From: Rhodoferax sp.
Lineage (GTDB): Bacteria; Pseudomonadota; Gammaproteobacteria; Burkholderiales; Burkholderiaceae_C
Direction: 5' to 3'
Assembly: GCF_025354435.1 (NCBI RefSeq)
Contig: NZ_JANXMU010000032.1
Coordinates: 124,001 to 188,000, forward strand
Length of the DNA stretch: 64,000 bases
Positions 41,499 through 52,236 of this stretch are shown one piece after another. Under the pieces are notes generated by a model. The model had not been told where the DNA came from and did not search any database. It saw nothing but the letters and a program-made list of their open reading frames with translations. The stretch's first letter is position 1; every line of letters begins with the position of its first letter. Made by a program: the position numbers and the translations under genes.

Positions 41499-44141
41499 TT
41501 ACACGCGTTCTGCCACCCAGGCCTGCACGGAAGCCAGCGCCGCTGGCAGTTTGCCCGGCTCGGTGCCACCGGCCATGGCCATGTCGGGCTTGCCGCCGCC
41601 TTTGCCGCCGAGTTGGCTGGCGACGAAGTTGGCCAGGGCACCGGCTTGGACCTTACCGACGCTGTCCTTGGTCACGCCGACGGCGATCTGCACCTTGTCG
41701 CCGTCTACAGCGGCCAGCACGATGACGGCAGTTTTCAGCTTGTCTTTGAGCTTGTCCATGGTGTCGCGCAGGGTCTTGGTGTCGGCGCCTTCGAGCTTGG
41801 CGGCCAGCAGCTTGATGCCGTTGATGTCGATAGCGCTGTTGACCAGCTCATCGCCCTGGCTGGAAGCCAGTTTGCCCTTGAGCTGGGCGACTTCTTTTTC
41901 CAGCGCCTTGATGCTGTCCAGGGCCAGCGTGACGCGGGCTTGCAGCTCGGTGGGCTGGACCTTGAAGCTGCCTGCAGCCTGGGTCACGGTGCGTTCCAGC
42001 TCTTGCAGATAGGCCAAAGCGCCTTCGCCGGTGATGGCTTCGATACGGCGGATACCTGCGGCCACGCCGCCCTCGCCCACCACCTTGAACAGACCGATGT
42101 CACCGGTGCGCTGCACGTGGGTGCCGCCGCAGAGTTCGCGGGTGGTGCCGATATCCAGCACGCGCACGACTTCGCCGTACTTTTCACCAAACAGCATCAT
42201 CGCGCCGGTCTTTTGGGCCGATTCGATATCCATCAGCTCGGCCTTGGTGGCGACATTGGCCAGGATTTCGGCGTTGACTATTTGCTCGATCTGCAGGATT
42301 TGCGCGTCGGTCACCGGGGCGTTGTGGGTGAAGTCGAAGCGGGTACGTTCGGCATTCACCAGGCTGCCCTTTTGGTGCACATGCGTGCCCAGCACTGCGC
42401 GCAAGGCGGCGTGCATCAAATGGGTGACGGAGTGGTTGCGCTGGGTGGCGGCGCGCAAGGCAGTGTTGACCTGGGCGGTGACGGTGTCGCCCACGTTCAG
42501 CGTGCCCTGGGCCAGCGTGCCCTGGTGGCCAAACACGTCGGCCTTGATTTTTTGCGTGTCGCCGACCTCGAAGCGGGCGGTTGCGGACACCAGCTTGCCC
42601 TCGTCGCCCACCTGGCCGCCAGACTCGGCGTAGAACGGCGTGGTGTCCAGCACCACGGTGCCGGTTTGACCTTCTTTTAGGCTTGTAGCGTTGGTACCGT
42701 CTACATAGATAGCTACAACTTTCGCAGCAGACTCCAAAGCGGTGTAGCCCACGAACTGGTTGTCGGCACCGGTGTACTCCAGCGCGCGGTCCATCTTGAA
42801 CTTGCCTGCGGCGCGGCCCTTGGCTTTTTGCGCCTCCATGGCGGCGGTGAAACCAGCTTCGTCCACCGACAGGCCGCGCTCGCGGCACACGTCCGCCGAC
42901 AAGTCGAGCGGGAAGCCGTAGGTGTCGTGCAGCTTGAAAGCCACGTCGCCGGGCAGCACTTGCACGCCATCGGCCAGCGCGGCATTCAGAATTTCCATGC
43001 CCATCGCCAGGGTTTCAAAGAAACGCTCTTCTTCGACCTTCAGTACTTCGACGATGCGCTCTTGCTGCGCGGCCATGTGCGGGTACGCCGCGCCCATCAG
43101 CGCCACCAGGTCGGGCACCAGCTTGTGGAAGAACGGTTGGGTCTGGCCCAGCAGGTAGCCGTGGCGGACCGCGCGGCGGATGATGCGGCGCTGCACGTAG
43201 CCGCGGCCTTCGTTGCCGGGGATTACGCCGTCGCTGACGAGGAAGGAGGTGGCGCGGATGTGGTCGGCGATGACGCGCAGGCTCTTGTGGCCCAGATCTT
43301 GTTCACCGGTTTCGCGCGATGCGGCCTTGATCAGTGCGTCAAAAATGTCGATTTCGTAGTTGCTGTGCACGTGCTGCAAGATGGCGGCCAGGCGCTCCAG
43401 GCCCATGCCGGTGTCCACGCAGGGGGCGGGCAGCGGGCTGACCGAGCCATCTTCGGCCATGTTGAACTGCATGAACACGTTGTTCCAGATCTCGATGAAG
43501 CGGTCGCCGTCTTCACCGGGGCTGCCTGGGGGGCCGCCGGGGATGTGGTCGCCGTGGTCGTAGAAGATCTCGCTGCAGGGGCCGCAGGGGCCGGTGTCGG
43601 CCATCATCCAGAAGTTGTCGGACTTGTAGCGGCCGCCCTTGTTGTCACCGATGCGGATTACACGCTCGGGCGGCAGGCCGATTTCTTTGGTCCAGATGTC
43701 ATAGGCTTCGTCGTCTTCTTCGTAGACCGTGGCCAGCAGGCGGTCGGCGGGGAGCTTGTAGACCTGGGTCAGCAGTTCCCAGGCCCAGTTCAGCGACTCG
43801 CGCTTGAAGTAGTCGCCAAAGCTCCAGTTGCCCATCATCTCGAAGAAGGTGTGGTGGCGCGCGGTGTAGCCCACGTTTTCCAAGTCGTTGTGCTTGCCAC
43901 CGGCGCGCAGGCAGGCCTGGACCGACGCGGCGCGCACGTAGGGGCGCTTGTCGGTGCCCAGGAACACGTCCTTGAACTGCACCATGCCGGAGTTGGTGAA
44001 CATCAGCGTGGGGTCGTTGCCCGGCACCAACGAGCTGCTGGCCACCACGGTGTGGCCCTTGGAGGCAAAGAAGTCGAGAAAGGTCTTGCGGATGTCGGCA
44101 ACGGTAAAAACGGGTGCCAGTGCGGGTGCGGGGGTGCTCAT
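41499..44141 (-). CDS. alaS: alanyl-tRNA synthetase
   Basis: [54 protein letters not shown] at 44141. Confidence 0.97.
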   Translation of the reverse strand: MSTPAPALAPVFTVADIRKTFLDFFASKGHTVVASSSLVPGNDPTLMFTNSGMVQFKDVFLGTDKRPYVRAASVQACLRAGGKHNDLENVGYTARHHTFFEMMGNWSFGDYFKRESLNWAWELLTQVYKLPADRLLATVYEEDDEAYDIWTKEIGLPPERVIRIGDNKGGRYKSDNFWMMADTGPCGPCSEIFYDHGDHIPGGPPGSPGEDGDRFIEIWNNVFMQFNMAEDGSVSPLPAPCVDTGMGLERLAAILQHVHSNYEIDIFDALIKAASRETGEQDLGHKSLRVIADHIRATSFLVSDGVIPGNEGRGYVQRRIIRRAVRHGYLLGQTQPFFHKLVPDLVALMGAAYPHMAAQQERIVEVLKVEEERFFETLAMGMEILNAALADGVQVLPGDVAFKLHDTYGFPLDLSADVCRERGLSVDEAGFTAAMEAQKAKGRAAGKFKMDRALEYTGADNQFVGYTALESAAKVVAIYVDGTNATSLKEGQTGTVVLDTTPFYAESGGQVGDEGKLVSATARFEVGDTQKIKADVFGHQGTLAQGTLNVGDTVTAQVNTALRAATQRNHSVTHLMHAALRAVLGTHVHQKGSLVNAERTRFDFTHNAPVTDAQILQIEQIVNAEILANVATKAELMDIESAQKTGAMMLFGEKYGEVVRVLDIGTTRELCGGTHVQRTGDIGLFKVVGEGGVAAGIRRIEAITGEGALAYLQELERTVTQAAGSFKVQPTELQARVTLALDSIKALEKEVAQLKGKLASSQGDELVNSAIDINGIKLLAAKLEGADTKTLRDTMDKLKDKLKTAVIVLAAVDGDKVQIAVGVTKDSVGKVQAGALANFVASQLGGKGGGKPDMAMAGGTEPGKLPAALASVQAWVAERV

Positions 44142-44280
44142 AAGCGTGGAGTCTCGTAGAAAATCGTTACGCCAGCCGGGGCCGTGGCGCTGGTAAAAGG
44201 CAGGGGCTGGGCCCCAACCAAAGGGCGGAATTTTACCAGCCGGGTGCCTCCAGCTCCGGCGCACGCCGGCTCCGCCGAAT

Positions 44281-44348
44281 GCTATGCAAATAAGAGCTAC
44301 TAGCGTATACAGACCATGCACCAACGGCCTTTTTGGCTTAAATTTTCA
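44281..44348 (-). repeat. Family A repeat copy (diverged) upstream of alaS
   Basis: gctatgcaaataagagctactagcgtatacagaccatgcaccaacggcctttttggcttaaattttc. Confidence 0.65.
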
Positions 44349-44419
44349 ACGGCACGCCCGCAAGCCAGCACCACCCCACGCGGGGCTCCTATAATCCAGT
44401 GACTTCAACGTGATGTTAA

Positions 44420-44493
44420 GCGGGTGTAGTTCAATGGTAGAACGCTAGCTTCCCAAGCTCGATACGAGGGTTCGATCCCCTTCACCCGCTCCA
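44420..44493 (+). tRNA. tRNA-Gly (anticodon CCC), CCA end encoded
   Basis: GCGGGTG TA GTTC..GAAC G CTAGC TTCCCAA GCTCG ATAC GAGGG TTCGATC CCCTT CACCCGC T CCA cloverleaf. Confidence 0.93.
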
Positions 44494-44557
44494 AGTCCCT
44501 CCTTGCATCTCTGGCCCCGCGCCAATGCCTGCGCAGCCTCTCTCGGGAGTTCGCAGC

Positions 44558-45706
44558 ATGTTTTTCACCCCCGCCCCCTGTATGTTGTTAACCGCTGCTC
44601 TGGCCCTGGTGGCCTGTGGCGGTGGTGGAAGTAGCGCAGCCACTCCGCCAGCAGCCGTGGTGGCCCCCACCATCACCACGCTGAACAGCAGTCTGTCCAG
44701 CCCCTGGGGCATGGCGGTGTTGCCATCGGGTGAATTGCTGGTCACCCAGAAGAGCGGTAGCCTGCTGCGGCTCAGTGCCAATGGTGCCAGTAGCACGCCC
44801 ATCAGCGGCATCTTGCCCGTGAACGACAGCGGCCAGGGCGGCTTGCTGGGCCTGGCACTGGACCCAGACTTTGCCACTGCGCCGTGGGTCTATTGGGCAT
44901 ATTCAGAGCCTGGCAGCGGCAGCGAGGCCGGGTTGACCGGCACCGCCGTGGCGCGGGGTCGGCTGGTAGGCAATGCGCTGCTGGACGTGGCCGTGCTGTT
45001 TCGCCAGCAGCCCAAAACCACGGGTTCGGGCCACTTCGGGTCGCGGCTGGTGTTTGCCCGCGACAAAACCCTGTTCATCACGCTGGGCGAGCGGCAAAAG
45101 TTCAGCCCGGCCCAAGACCTGGCGCAGACCCTGGGCAAGGTGGTGCGCATCGCCCGCGATGGCAGCATCCCTGCGGACAACCCGGCGCTGGGGGCCAGCG
45201 CCCTGCCCGGCATCTGGAGCCTGGGGCACCGCAATCCGCAGGGTGCCGCCCTGCACCCGGATACCGGCGAGCTGTGGGTCAGCGAGCACGGGCCCCAAGG
45301 CGGTGACGAGATCAACATTGCCCGCGCCGGGGCCAACTACGGCTGGCCGGTCAAAAGCTATGGCTGCAACTACGGCGACCCGGTGGGCGATGCCTGCCGC
45401 ATTGGTGGCGGCGTGCACGCCCCGGCATTTGTGGAGCCGTTAACCTATTGGGTGCCCACATCGGTGGCCCCGGCAGGGCTCATGTTCTACACCGGCAATC
45501 TGATACCGCAGTGGAAGGGGAATTTATTCTCGGGTTCATTGGCGGGCCAGGCGCTGTGGCGCATGGCCATTGGCCCCAACGCCGTACTGACCCGCGAAGC
45601 ACTCCTCACAGACCGCAAAGAACGCTTTCGCGACGTGGCACAGGCCCAGGACGGGTCCATTTTGCTGCTGACCGACAGCGGAAAACTACTGCGGCTGGCC
45701 CCTTAA
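44558..45706 (+). CDS. PQQ-dependent sugar dehydrogenase (glucose/sorbosone dehydrogenase family), lipoprotein
   Basis: MFFTPAPCMLLTAALALVACGGGG; LSSPWGMAVLPSGELLVTQKSGSLLRL ... LGHRNPQGAALHPDTGELWVSEHGPQGGDEINI. Confidence 0.92.
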   Translation: MFFTPAPCMLLTAALALVACGGGGSSAATPPAAVVAPTITTLNSSLSSPWGMAVLPSGELLVTQKSGSLLRLSANGASSTPISGILPVNDSGQGGLLGLALDPDFATAPWVYWAYSEPGSGSEAGLTGTAVARGRLVGNALLDVAVLFRQQPKTTGSGHFGSRLVFARDKTLFITLGERQKFSPAQDLAQTLGKVVRIARDGSIPADNPALGASALPGIWSLGHRNPQGAALHPDTGELWVSEHGPQGGDEINIARAGANYGWPVKSYGCNYGDPVGDACRIGGGVHAPAFVEPLTYWVPTSVAPAGLMFYTGNLIPQWKGNLFSGSLAGQALWRMAIGPNAVLTREALLTDRKERFRDVAQAQDGSILLLTDSGKLLRLAP

Positions 45707-45836
45707 CCCCCTGCAGTGCTCTCGTAAAGACCCTACCCGCGGCGACACAAGTTACCCGTAGAAACCACGTCTGTCACGTAAAGTTCATTCGGCCTGGGTA
45801 TGCTAGCAAAGTGACTTCACCCACAAGGACTTTGCG

Positions 45837-48206
45837 TTGAAAACTCTGCCCCACTCCCTCTACTTCAAAACGCGCCACTCTGCATGGGCCCTGTGGGGTG
45901 GCATGGCGCTCAGCGCCCTGGTGCTAGCTGGCTGTGCTGGCGACGGCGATAGCAACGGTGTCAACATCCAGGGCGTTGCCGCCACCGGTGCGGCCATGGC
46001 CAACGCCAGCGTGGTCGCCAAATGCACAGCGGGAACGGCATCGGGCAAAACAGCGGTCAACGGCAGCTATGCGCTGTTTGTGCCCAACGGTGCTTTCCCG
46101 TGTGCCATCGAAGTGTCGGATGGCAGCCGCAAGCTGCATTCGGTGGCGAACAGCAGCACACTCAGTGCGGTAGCCCATGCCACACCACTGACCGAGCAAC
46201 TGGTGGGTCAACTGTCTGCCGACACGGCGGCATTTTTTGACGGCTACAGCGCCACTACCGCGGCCAGCCTGAGCCCCAGCACTCTCAAGGCAGCGCAGGA
46301 TGCCGTGTTTGCGTCGCTGGCCGCCAATGGGCTGGCGGTGCCCAGCAGCCTGACCAATCTGCTGGAGGGCGCTCTGGTCGCCAAAACGAGTGCCCAAGCG
46401 GGCAACGACTACGACCAATTTCTGGACACCGTGGCCGCCAAGCCGGTCAACGTGAAAATGATTGCGCTGAACGATTTCCACGGCAACATCGAACCCACGT
46501 CAGAAACCAATGGCGGCTCGGTGGTACTGCCCAATGGCGGCTCGGGTCAGCGGGTGGCGGTGGGCGGAGCCGCCTACCTGGCCACCGTGGTGAAGAACCT
46601 GAAGGCCAAGAACCCCAACAACATCATGGTGGGCGCGGGCGACATGGTGGGTGCATCCCCATTTGCCTCCAGCATCACCCACGACGAAGCCAGCATCGAC
46701 GTGCTGAACCAGATCGGGCTGGAAGTGACATCGGTGGGCAACCACGAGTTTGACCACGGCATCGCCGAGCTCAAGCGCCAACAAAACGGCGGCTGCTACC
46801 CGGCATCGGGCAGCGTGGGTGTGGTGGGCAAAGACACCTGCCTGATCGACGGCAAGTTCCCCGGAGCCAAGTTCAAATACCTGACGGCCAACGTGGTGGA
46901 CACCGCCACCGGCAAGCCCATCTTGGCGGCCACTTACATCAAGCGCTTTGGTACCGTCAGCGTGGGATTCATTGGTCTGACGCTACAAGGCACATCGGCC
47001 CTGGTGGGCTCCACCGGCGTGGCCGGGCTGCGGTTTGACGAAGAATCGGCCACCATCAACCAGTACGCAGCCCAGCTCAAGGCCAACGGCATCACTGCCG
47101 TGGTGGTGCTGATCCACCAGGGTGGCCAAACCACCGCCACCACGGTCAACGACAAGACCTGCCCCGGCCTGAGCGGCGATATTCTGCCCATCATGGACAA
47201 GCTGAGCAGCAATGTGGACGTGGTGGTCAGCGGCCACACCCACCAGGAATATGTGTGCAACTACGCCGCCAAAGCCGCGGGTAAAAACATTTTGCTCACC
47301 TCCACCGGCTTTTACGGCGGTGCCGTGAGCGAAATCGACCTGACCCTGCAGCCCAGCAAGGGCATGGTGGCCTCGGTGGCCAACACGGTGCCGGTGATCC
47401 GTGCTGCCGGCAGCTACACGGTGGCGACCTCGAACAACACGGTCATCCCGACCGGGTTCACCGCCGTGGCCCGTGACACGGCCATCGACGCGCTGGTCAC
47501 CAAGTACGTGGCCATCTCCAAGATTGCCGGTTCGCAAGCCGTGGGCAGCATCACTGCCAGCATTACCCGCGCTTTCTTGCCCAATAGCACCACCCGCGAC
47601 GAAACCACCGAAGGTGCCATGGGCGACCTGCTGGCCGACACCTATCTGGCCGGTGTGCCCGGCGGCGCAGACTTTGCGCTGATGAACCCGGGCAGCGTGC
47701 GAGCCGATCTGGTCTATACCGGCACCGGTACCGTCACCTTCAGCGACCTGGCCACCATCGAACCCTTTGGCAACACGCTGGTGACGCTGAACCTGACCGG
47801 CGCGCAGATCGTGCGGCTGCTAGAGCAGCAATGGGAATCGCCCAACCACACCGCCAAAACCAACACCGCCACCGGTGCGGTAGGCCGCTTGCTGCTGCCG
47901 TCGCAGGGGCTGACCTATACCTACGACAACAACCAGCCCGCCGGTGCCGCCTCGGGCCAGGGCAACCGCATCGTGGCGGGCACCCTCAAGCTCCGTGGCG
48001 TGGCGATCGACCCGGCCAAGACCTACAAGATCGCGACCAACAGCTTCCTGGGCACTGGCACCGGTGGTGACAACTTCACGGTGATGGCCACCCAGGGCAG
48101 CAACATCCTGGACACCAAAGTGTTGGACCTGGATGCCTTCATTGCCTACATGGGAGCCCACTCGCCCGTAAGCCCGCCTGCCGCACGGATTACCCGGCTT
48201 AACTAG
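45837..48206 (+). CDS. bifunctional metallophosphatase/5'-nucleotidase, lipoprotein
   Basis: NVKMIALNDFHGNIEPT...GAGDMVGASP...EVTSVGNHEFDHG...VVVSGHTHQ; TTG start proposed. Confidence 0.93.
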   Translation: MKTLPHSLYFKTRHSAWALWGGMALSALVLAGCAGDGDSNGVNIQGVAATGAAMANASVVAKCTAGTASGKTAVNGSYALFVPNGAFPCAIEVSDGSRKLHSVANSSTLSAVAHATPLTEQLVGQLSADTAAFFDGYSATTAASLSPSTLKAAQDAVFASLAANGLAVPSSLTNLLEGALVAKTSAQAGNDYDQFLDTVAAKPVNVKMIALNDFHGNIEPTSETNGGSVVLPNGGSGQRVAVGGAAYLATVVKNLKAKNPNNIMVGAGDMVGASPFASSITHDEASIDVLNQIGLEVTSVGNHEFDHGIAELKRQQNGGCYPASGSVGVVGKDTCLIDGKFPGAKFKYLTANVVDTATGKPILAATYIKRFGTVSVGFIGLTLQGTSALVGSTGVAGLRFDEESATINQYAAQLKANGITAVVVLIHQGGQTTATTVNDKTCPGLSGDILPIMDKLSSNVDVVVSGHTHQEYVCNYAAKAAGKNILLTSTGFYGGAVSEIDLTLQPSKGMVASVANTVPVIRAAGSYTVATSNNTVIPTGFTAVARDTAIDALVTKYVAISKIAGSQAVGSITASITRAFLPNSTTRDETTEGAMGDLLADTYLAGVPGGADFALMNPGSVRADLVYTGTGTVTFSDLATIEPFGNTLVTLNLTGAQIVRLLEQQWESPNHTAKTNTATGAVGRLLLPSQGLTYTYDNNQPAGAASGQGNRIVAGTLKLRGVAIDPAKTYKIATNSFLGTGTGGDNFTVMATQGSNILDTKVLDLDAFIAYMGAHSPVSPPAARITRLN

Positions 48207-48219
48207 CAGGCCCTGCGGA

Positions 48220-48711
48220 ATGCCCCGTCAAAAGCTTCTTGTGTGCGCCCTGCTGTGGGCCCTGCCCTGCCACGCCCTGTGGGCCCACGCTCTGACCGAA
48301 AAAGAGCGCCAAACCGTGGCCGACGGGGCCCAGCAAGCGCAAACCAGTTGCTACAAAACCATCTACCGCGACACCAACGCCTACAGCCAGTGCATGCGTG
48401 ACCTGGTGGAGCCGGAAAAGCGCAGCTCCTACAAACGCCTGGGCGCGGAGTACTTTGCCTATGTGGGCGCAATGGCCTATGTACGGGTGAGCCAAGCGGG
48501 TGCCGAGCAGGCGGCGGTCGAGTTCTTGCAAAAATACCGCAGCACCCAAAAACGCTTGGGCGTGGAAGACGAGGCCTTGTGCGCCACCGTGCCGGGCAAC
48601 TGCACGGTGCGCATCGCGCAAAGCAAGGCGATGGAGGCCGCACCGCCCAAGGCACCGGCCATGGGTGTGCAATGCCTGGGCGGCGTGTGCCGCATTGCGC
48701 CCAAAGAATAA
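48220..48711 (+). CDS. hypothetical secreted protein
   Basis: MPRQKLLVCALLWALPCHALWAHALTEKERQTVADGAQQAQTSCYKTIYRDTNAYSQCMRDLV. Confidence 0.7.
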   Translation: MPRQKLLVCALLWALPCHALWAHALTEKERQTVADGAQQAQTSCYKTIYRDTNAYSQCMRDLVEPEKRSSYKRLGAEYFAYVGAMAYVRVSQAGAEQAAVEFLQKYRSTQKRLGVEDEALCATVPGNCTVRIAQSKAMEAAPPKAPAMGVQCLGGVCRIAPKE

Positions 48712-48720
48712 GCGCCATGC

Positions 48721-48787
48721 TCTTGTTATAAAAAGCATAGCGCTATGTGTAGGCAGTACCTACGCTAGATGGCAATTTAATGCCTTA
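48721..48787 (-). repeat. Family A repeat copy
   Basis: tcttgttataaaaagcatagcgctatgtgtaggcagtacctacgctagatggcaatttaatgcctta. Confidence 0.75.
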
Positions 48788-49423
48788 AATCAGCTTGACG
48801 CCGGTTTGGGCTTGCAGGTCTTCCAGGGTGACGCCGGGGGCCATTTCCACCACTTTCAGGCCAGCGGGAGTGACGTCCATCACGGCCAGGTCGGTGATGA
48901 TGCGGTCCACCACGCCCACGCCGGTCAGCGGCAAGGTGCAGTTGGGCAGAATTTTCAGGTCGGTGGTGCCATCGCGCTTCTTGGCAACGTGCTCCATCAG
49001 CACGATGACGCGCTTCACACCCGCCACCAGGTCCATCGCGCCGCCCATGCCCTTAACCATCTTGCCGGGAATCATCCAGTTGGCCAGGTCGCCTTTTTCG
49101 CTGACCTGCATGGCTCCCAGAATGCTCAGGTTGACCTTGCCGCCACGGATCATGGCAAAGCTGTCGTGGCTGCCAAAAATGGACGAGCCAGGCAGCGTGG
49201 TCACGGTTTGCTTGCCCGCGTTGATCAGGTCGGCATCGACCTGGTCTTCGGTAGGGAACGGGCCGATGCCGAGCATGCCGTTTTCGCTTTGCAGCCACAC
49301 CTCTTTGTCGGCGGGCACATGGTTGGCCACCAGCGTGGGGATGCCGATGCCCAGGTTCACATAAAAGCCGTCTTCCAGCTCCAGGGCCGCGCGGGCCGCC
49401 ATTTGGTCTTGGTTCCAGGCCAT
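48785..49423 (-). CDS. scoB: 3-oxoacid CoA-transferase subunit B
   Basis: [59 protein letters not shown]. Confidence 0.93.
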   Translation of the reverse strand: MAWNQDQMAARAALELEDGFYVNLGIGIPTLVANHVPADKEVWLQSENGMLGIGPFPTEDQVDADLINAGKQTVTTLPGSSIFGSHDSFAMIRGGKVNLSILGAMQVSEKGDLANWMIPGKMVKGMGGAMDLVAGVKRVIVLMEHVAKKRDGTTDLKILPNCTLPLTGVGVVDRIITDLAVMDVTPAGLKVVEMAPGVTLEDLQAQTGVKLI

Positions 49424-49424
49424 A

Positions 49425-50261
49425 TCAGGCTCCTTTCACGGGTTGGGTTGGGGATGCGGCCGACACGTCCACCTTGGGGACGGCCAACTCTTCGGTGCTA
49501 ACTGCAGCAGCCAGTGCAATCACCGCCTGGGCTTCCACCTTGGCGGCAATCGGATCCACTGCAGCCGAGGCCGACAGGGTGCGCTTTTCAATCCGCTTTT
49601 CGGGGTTGGCATTGAGCACGATGCGGTGCACGTAAATGCCGGGCAGGTGCACCTGGTCGGGCACCATGCTGCCGGTCTCCACGATTTCTTCCACTTCCAC
49701 AATACAGATCTTGCCCGCCATGGCGACGGCAGGGTTGAAGTTGCGGGCCGTCAGGCGGAACTGCAGGTTGCCGGACTTGTCGGCGCGGAAGGCTTTGACC
49801 AGCGACACCTCGGGCACCAAAGAGCGCTCCATCACATAGGTTTGGCCGTCGAATTCGCGCAGTTCCTTGCCCTCGGCCACCAGGGTGCCGACACCGGTTT
49901 TGGTGAAAAAGGCCGGAATGCCCGCGCCACCGGCGCGCAGCTTTTCGGCCAGCGTGCCCTGGGGGGTGAATTCGAGTTGCAGTTCACCCGCCAGGTACTG
50001 GCGCTCGAATTCTTTGTTTTCACCGACGTAGCTGGAGATCATTTTCTTGATCTGCCGCGTCTCCAGCAGCTTGCCCAGGCCAAAGCCGTCGACACCTGCA
50101 TTGTTGGAGATCACCGTCAGGTCTTTCACGCCGGAATCGCGCAGTGCGTCGATCAGCGCTTCAGGGATGCCGCACAGGCCGAAACCGCCCACGGCCATGA
50201 GTTGGCCGTCTTGCACAACGCCTTCGAGTGCCTCGGCGGCAGAGGGGAAAATTTTGTTCAC
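49425..50261 (-). CDS. scoA: 3-oxoacid CoA-transferase subunit A with C-terminal extension
   Basis: [56 protein letters not shown]. Confidence 0.93.
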   Translation of the reverse strand: MNKIFPSAAEALEGVVQDGQLMAVGGFGLCGIPEALIDALRDSGVKDLTVISNNAGVDGFGLGKLLETRQIKKMISSYVGENKEFERQYLAGELQLEFTPQGTLAEKLRAGGAGIPAFFTKTGVGTLVAEGKELREFDGQTYVMERSLVPEVSLVKAFRADKSGNLQFRLTARNFNPAVAMAGKICIVEVEEIVETGSMVPDQVHLPGIYVHRIVLNANPEKRIEKRTLSASAAVDPIAAKVEAQAVIALAAAVSTEELAVPKVDVSAASPTQPVKGA

Positions 50262-50338
50262 ACAGTTCTCCGGTTAAAAGATCAAGCGCAACGATACTAC
50301 CTATTCAGCTACGTAGTTTTTCGTAAAGGGTTTTTCCG

Positions 50339-50905
50339 ATGGCAACCGCAACCGGGGTGGATTACGCACTGGCGTTTGCATTGGCGCCGGTGGGCCTGGT
50401 GGTGTCGCGCAACCGCGCCATTGTGGACTGCAACCAGCACCTGTGCGAGATGTTTGGGGCCGACCGCGACCAGCTCATCGGCCAGTCTTTCCAGGTGCTG
50501 TACCCCACCGCCGTGGAGTTTGAGCGCACGGGGGCCCGCATCGCGCTGACCATGGATGCCAAGGGCCATTACGCCGATGACCGCATCATGCAGCGCGTGG
50601 GCGGGCGGCTCCAGGGCGAGGCTTTCTGGTGCCACGTGATGGGCCGCGCCTTTGACCGCAACGCGCCACACGCCGCCGGGGTGTGGAGCTTTGAAGACCT
50701 GTCTTCGCGCCGCCCGGTGCAGGCCGCCTTGACCCCGCGCGAGCGCGAGGTGGCCGCCCACGTGATGACCGGCCTGACCTCGAAAGAAATCGCCAAACTG
50801 CTGGGCATCAGCCACCGCACGGTGGAAATCTACCGGGCGGGGCTGATGCGCAAGTACAAAGCCTCTACCACCGCCGATTTGGCGCAGCGCTTGCTGGGTG
50901 GGTAG
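50339..50905 (+). CDS. PAS-LuxR transcriptional regulator
   Basis: PAS-like N-terminus and LTPREREVAAHVMTGLTSKEIAKLLGISHRTVEIYRAGLMRKYKASTTADL. Confidence 0.9.
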   Translation: MATATGVDYALAFALAPVGLVVSRNRAIVDCNQHLCEMFGADRDQLIGQSFQVLYPTAVEFERTGARIALTMDAKGHYADDRIMQRVGGRLQGEAFWCHVMGRAFDRNAPHAAGVWSFEDLSSRRPVQAALTPREREVAAHVMTGLTSKEIAKLLGISHRTVEIYRAGLMRKYKASTTADLAQRLLGG

Positions 50906-50972
50906 ATTTAAGAAAAATCGGCCTCTAGCGTATATTCCACCTGTGCAAGCAGCTATACAATACATAGCAAAT
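50903..50972 (+). repeat. Family A repeat copy (overlaps stop codon of LuxR gene)
   Basis: tagatttaagaaaaatcggcctctagcgtatattccacctgtgcaagcagctatacaatacatagcaaat. Confidence 0.9.
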
Positions 50973-50989
50973 CAATCTCTGAGATTTTT

Positions 50990-51250
50990 ATGAGCAGCCT
51001 GGGCCTGACGCGCGACAAGATCTATAAAACCGTGGCCCGCCAGCTGCATGGCGTGGTGCCCTGCTGGGTGTGCGGTGAACACGTGCTGCCCGCCGCGGCC
51101 ACGCTAGAGCACATCCAGCCCCTGAGCGAGGGCGGCAACAGCCACGTGAAGAACCTGGCCATCAGCCACGATGTGTGCAACAACCAGCGCCATGCCACGG
51201 GCGTGGTGCCGGTATCGACCGCGCTGCCCGGAAAGGTGCAGCGGGGCTAG
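50990..51250 (+). CDS. small HNH endonuclease-domain protein
   Basis: VVPCWVCGEHVLPAAATLEHIQPLSEGGNSHVKNLAISHDVCNNQRH (CxxC, LEHIxPLS, N, CN). Confidence 0.85.
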   Translation: MSSLGLTRDKIYKTVARQLHGVVPCWVCGEHVLPAAATLEHIQPLSEGGNSHVKNLAISHDVCNNQRHATGVVPVSTALPGKVQRG

Positions 51251-52236
51251 CGTACGCCGCCAAACACCCCGCGCGCCACGGATTTGCGGCCCAGCTTGAC
51301 TTGTTCCATGGCGGCATCGGCGGCCTGGATGATCTGGTCTACGCTGCCGTTGCCGCCCAGCCGCAGCTGGATGCCAATGCTGGCCGTGCAGCGCACATGC
51401 AGCGCACCCACCGGGTAATCGCGCTCCAGCATGTCCCAGATTTTGTCGGCCACGGCGTTCACGTGGTGGGCCGCAGAGGGCTCCTTGCCGCCCAAGTCTT
51501 CCAGCAGCACCACGAATTCATCGCCACGCACCCGGGCCACGGTGTCGTTTTGCCGGATGGCGGCCATCAGCCGCACCGACACTTCTACCAGCACCTGGTC
51601 GCCCACCGTGCGGCCATGCACGCTGTTAACGGCTTTGAAGTTGTCCAGATCAACGTACAGCACCGCAAAGTAAGTGCGCTGCCGACCACTGTTGAGCTGT
51701 GCCCGCCAAATCCGGTCGCGCAGCAGCCGCCAGTTGGGCAGGCCGGTCAGGGCATCGTTGAACGCCATGGACTGGATCAGTTCGGCCGACACCTGCTGGC
51801 GCGTGGTGTCGCGCACTACCCGCGCCACGCCGGTCCGCCGCCCCTTGGCATCCACCAGGGCCACCAGGGCGATGGATACCGGCACCAGGTTGCCATTCTG
51901 GTGCAGGCGCACGGTATCCAGGGTCTGCACGGCGGTGCCCAAAGCCTCCAGCAGTGCGTCTTCCTCCCATTGGCGGTCGGGGGGGATGAGGCGCTGCAGC
52001 GTCTGCCCCAGCATTTGCTGGGCGGTGTAGCCAAACATGGCCTCGGCTTTGGGGCTCCAGCTGCGCACCGTACCGTCTGGGGCTTCAAAGCTGATGGCAT
52101 CTGTGGAGGCCAGAAGCAGCGCATCCAGACGCTGCTGCAGGTGGCCGATGCGTCTGCGGTAGACGGCGTACAGGCCGCCCCCCACCAGCAAGGCGGTCAA
52201 CAAAACCAGGGCTATGACAGAAGGCTGCAACTGCAT
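51247..52236 (-). CDS. PAS-GGDEF domain protein (RGDEF variant), predicted diguanylate cyclase
   Basis: N-terminal TM, PAS, DALTGLPNWRLLRDRI...NDTVARVRGDEFVVLLEDL. Confidence 0.9.
   Translation of the reverse strand: MQLQPSVIALVLLTALLVGGGLYAVYRRRIGHLQQRLDALLLASTDAISFEAPDGTVRSWSPKAEAMFGYTAQQMLGQTLQRLIPPDRQWEEDALLEALGTAVQTLDTVRLHQNGNLVPVSIALVALVDAKGRRTGVARVVRDTTRQQVSAELIQSMAFNDALTGLPNWRLLRDRIWRAQLNSGRQRTYFAVLYVDLDNFKAVNSVHGRTVGDQVLVEVSVRLMAAIRQNDTVARVRGDEFVVLLEDLGGKEPSAAHHVNAVADKIWDMLERDYPVGALHVRCTASIGIQLRLGGNGSVDQIIQAADAAMEQVKLGRKSVARGVFGGVR

Noticed and set aside
41310-42680. 456-aa plus-strand ORF overlapping family C and alaS
   Set aside because: Mostly antisense to alaS; its first part is the repeat, which has no conserved coding frame in the other copies
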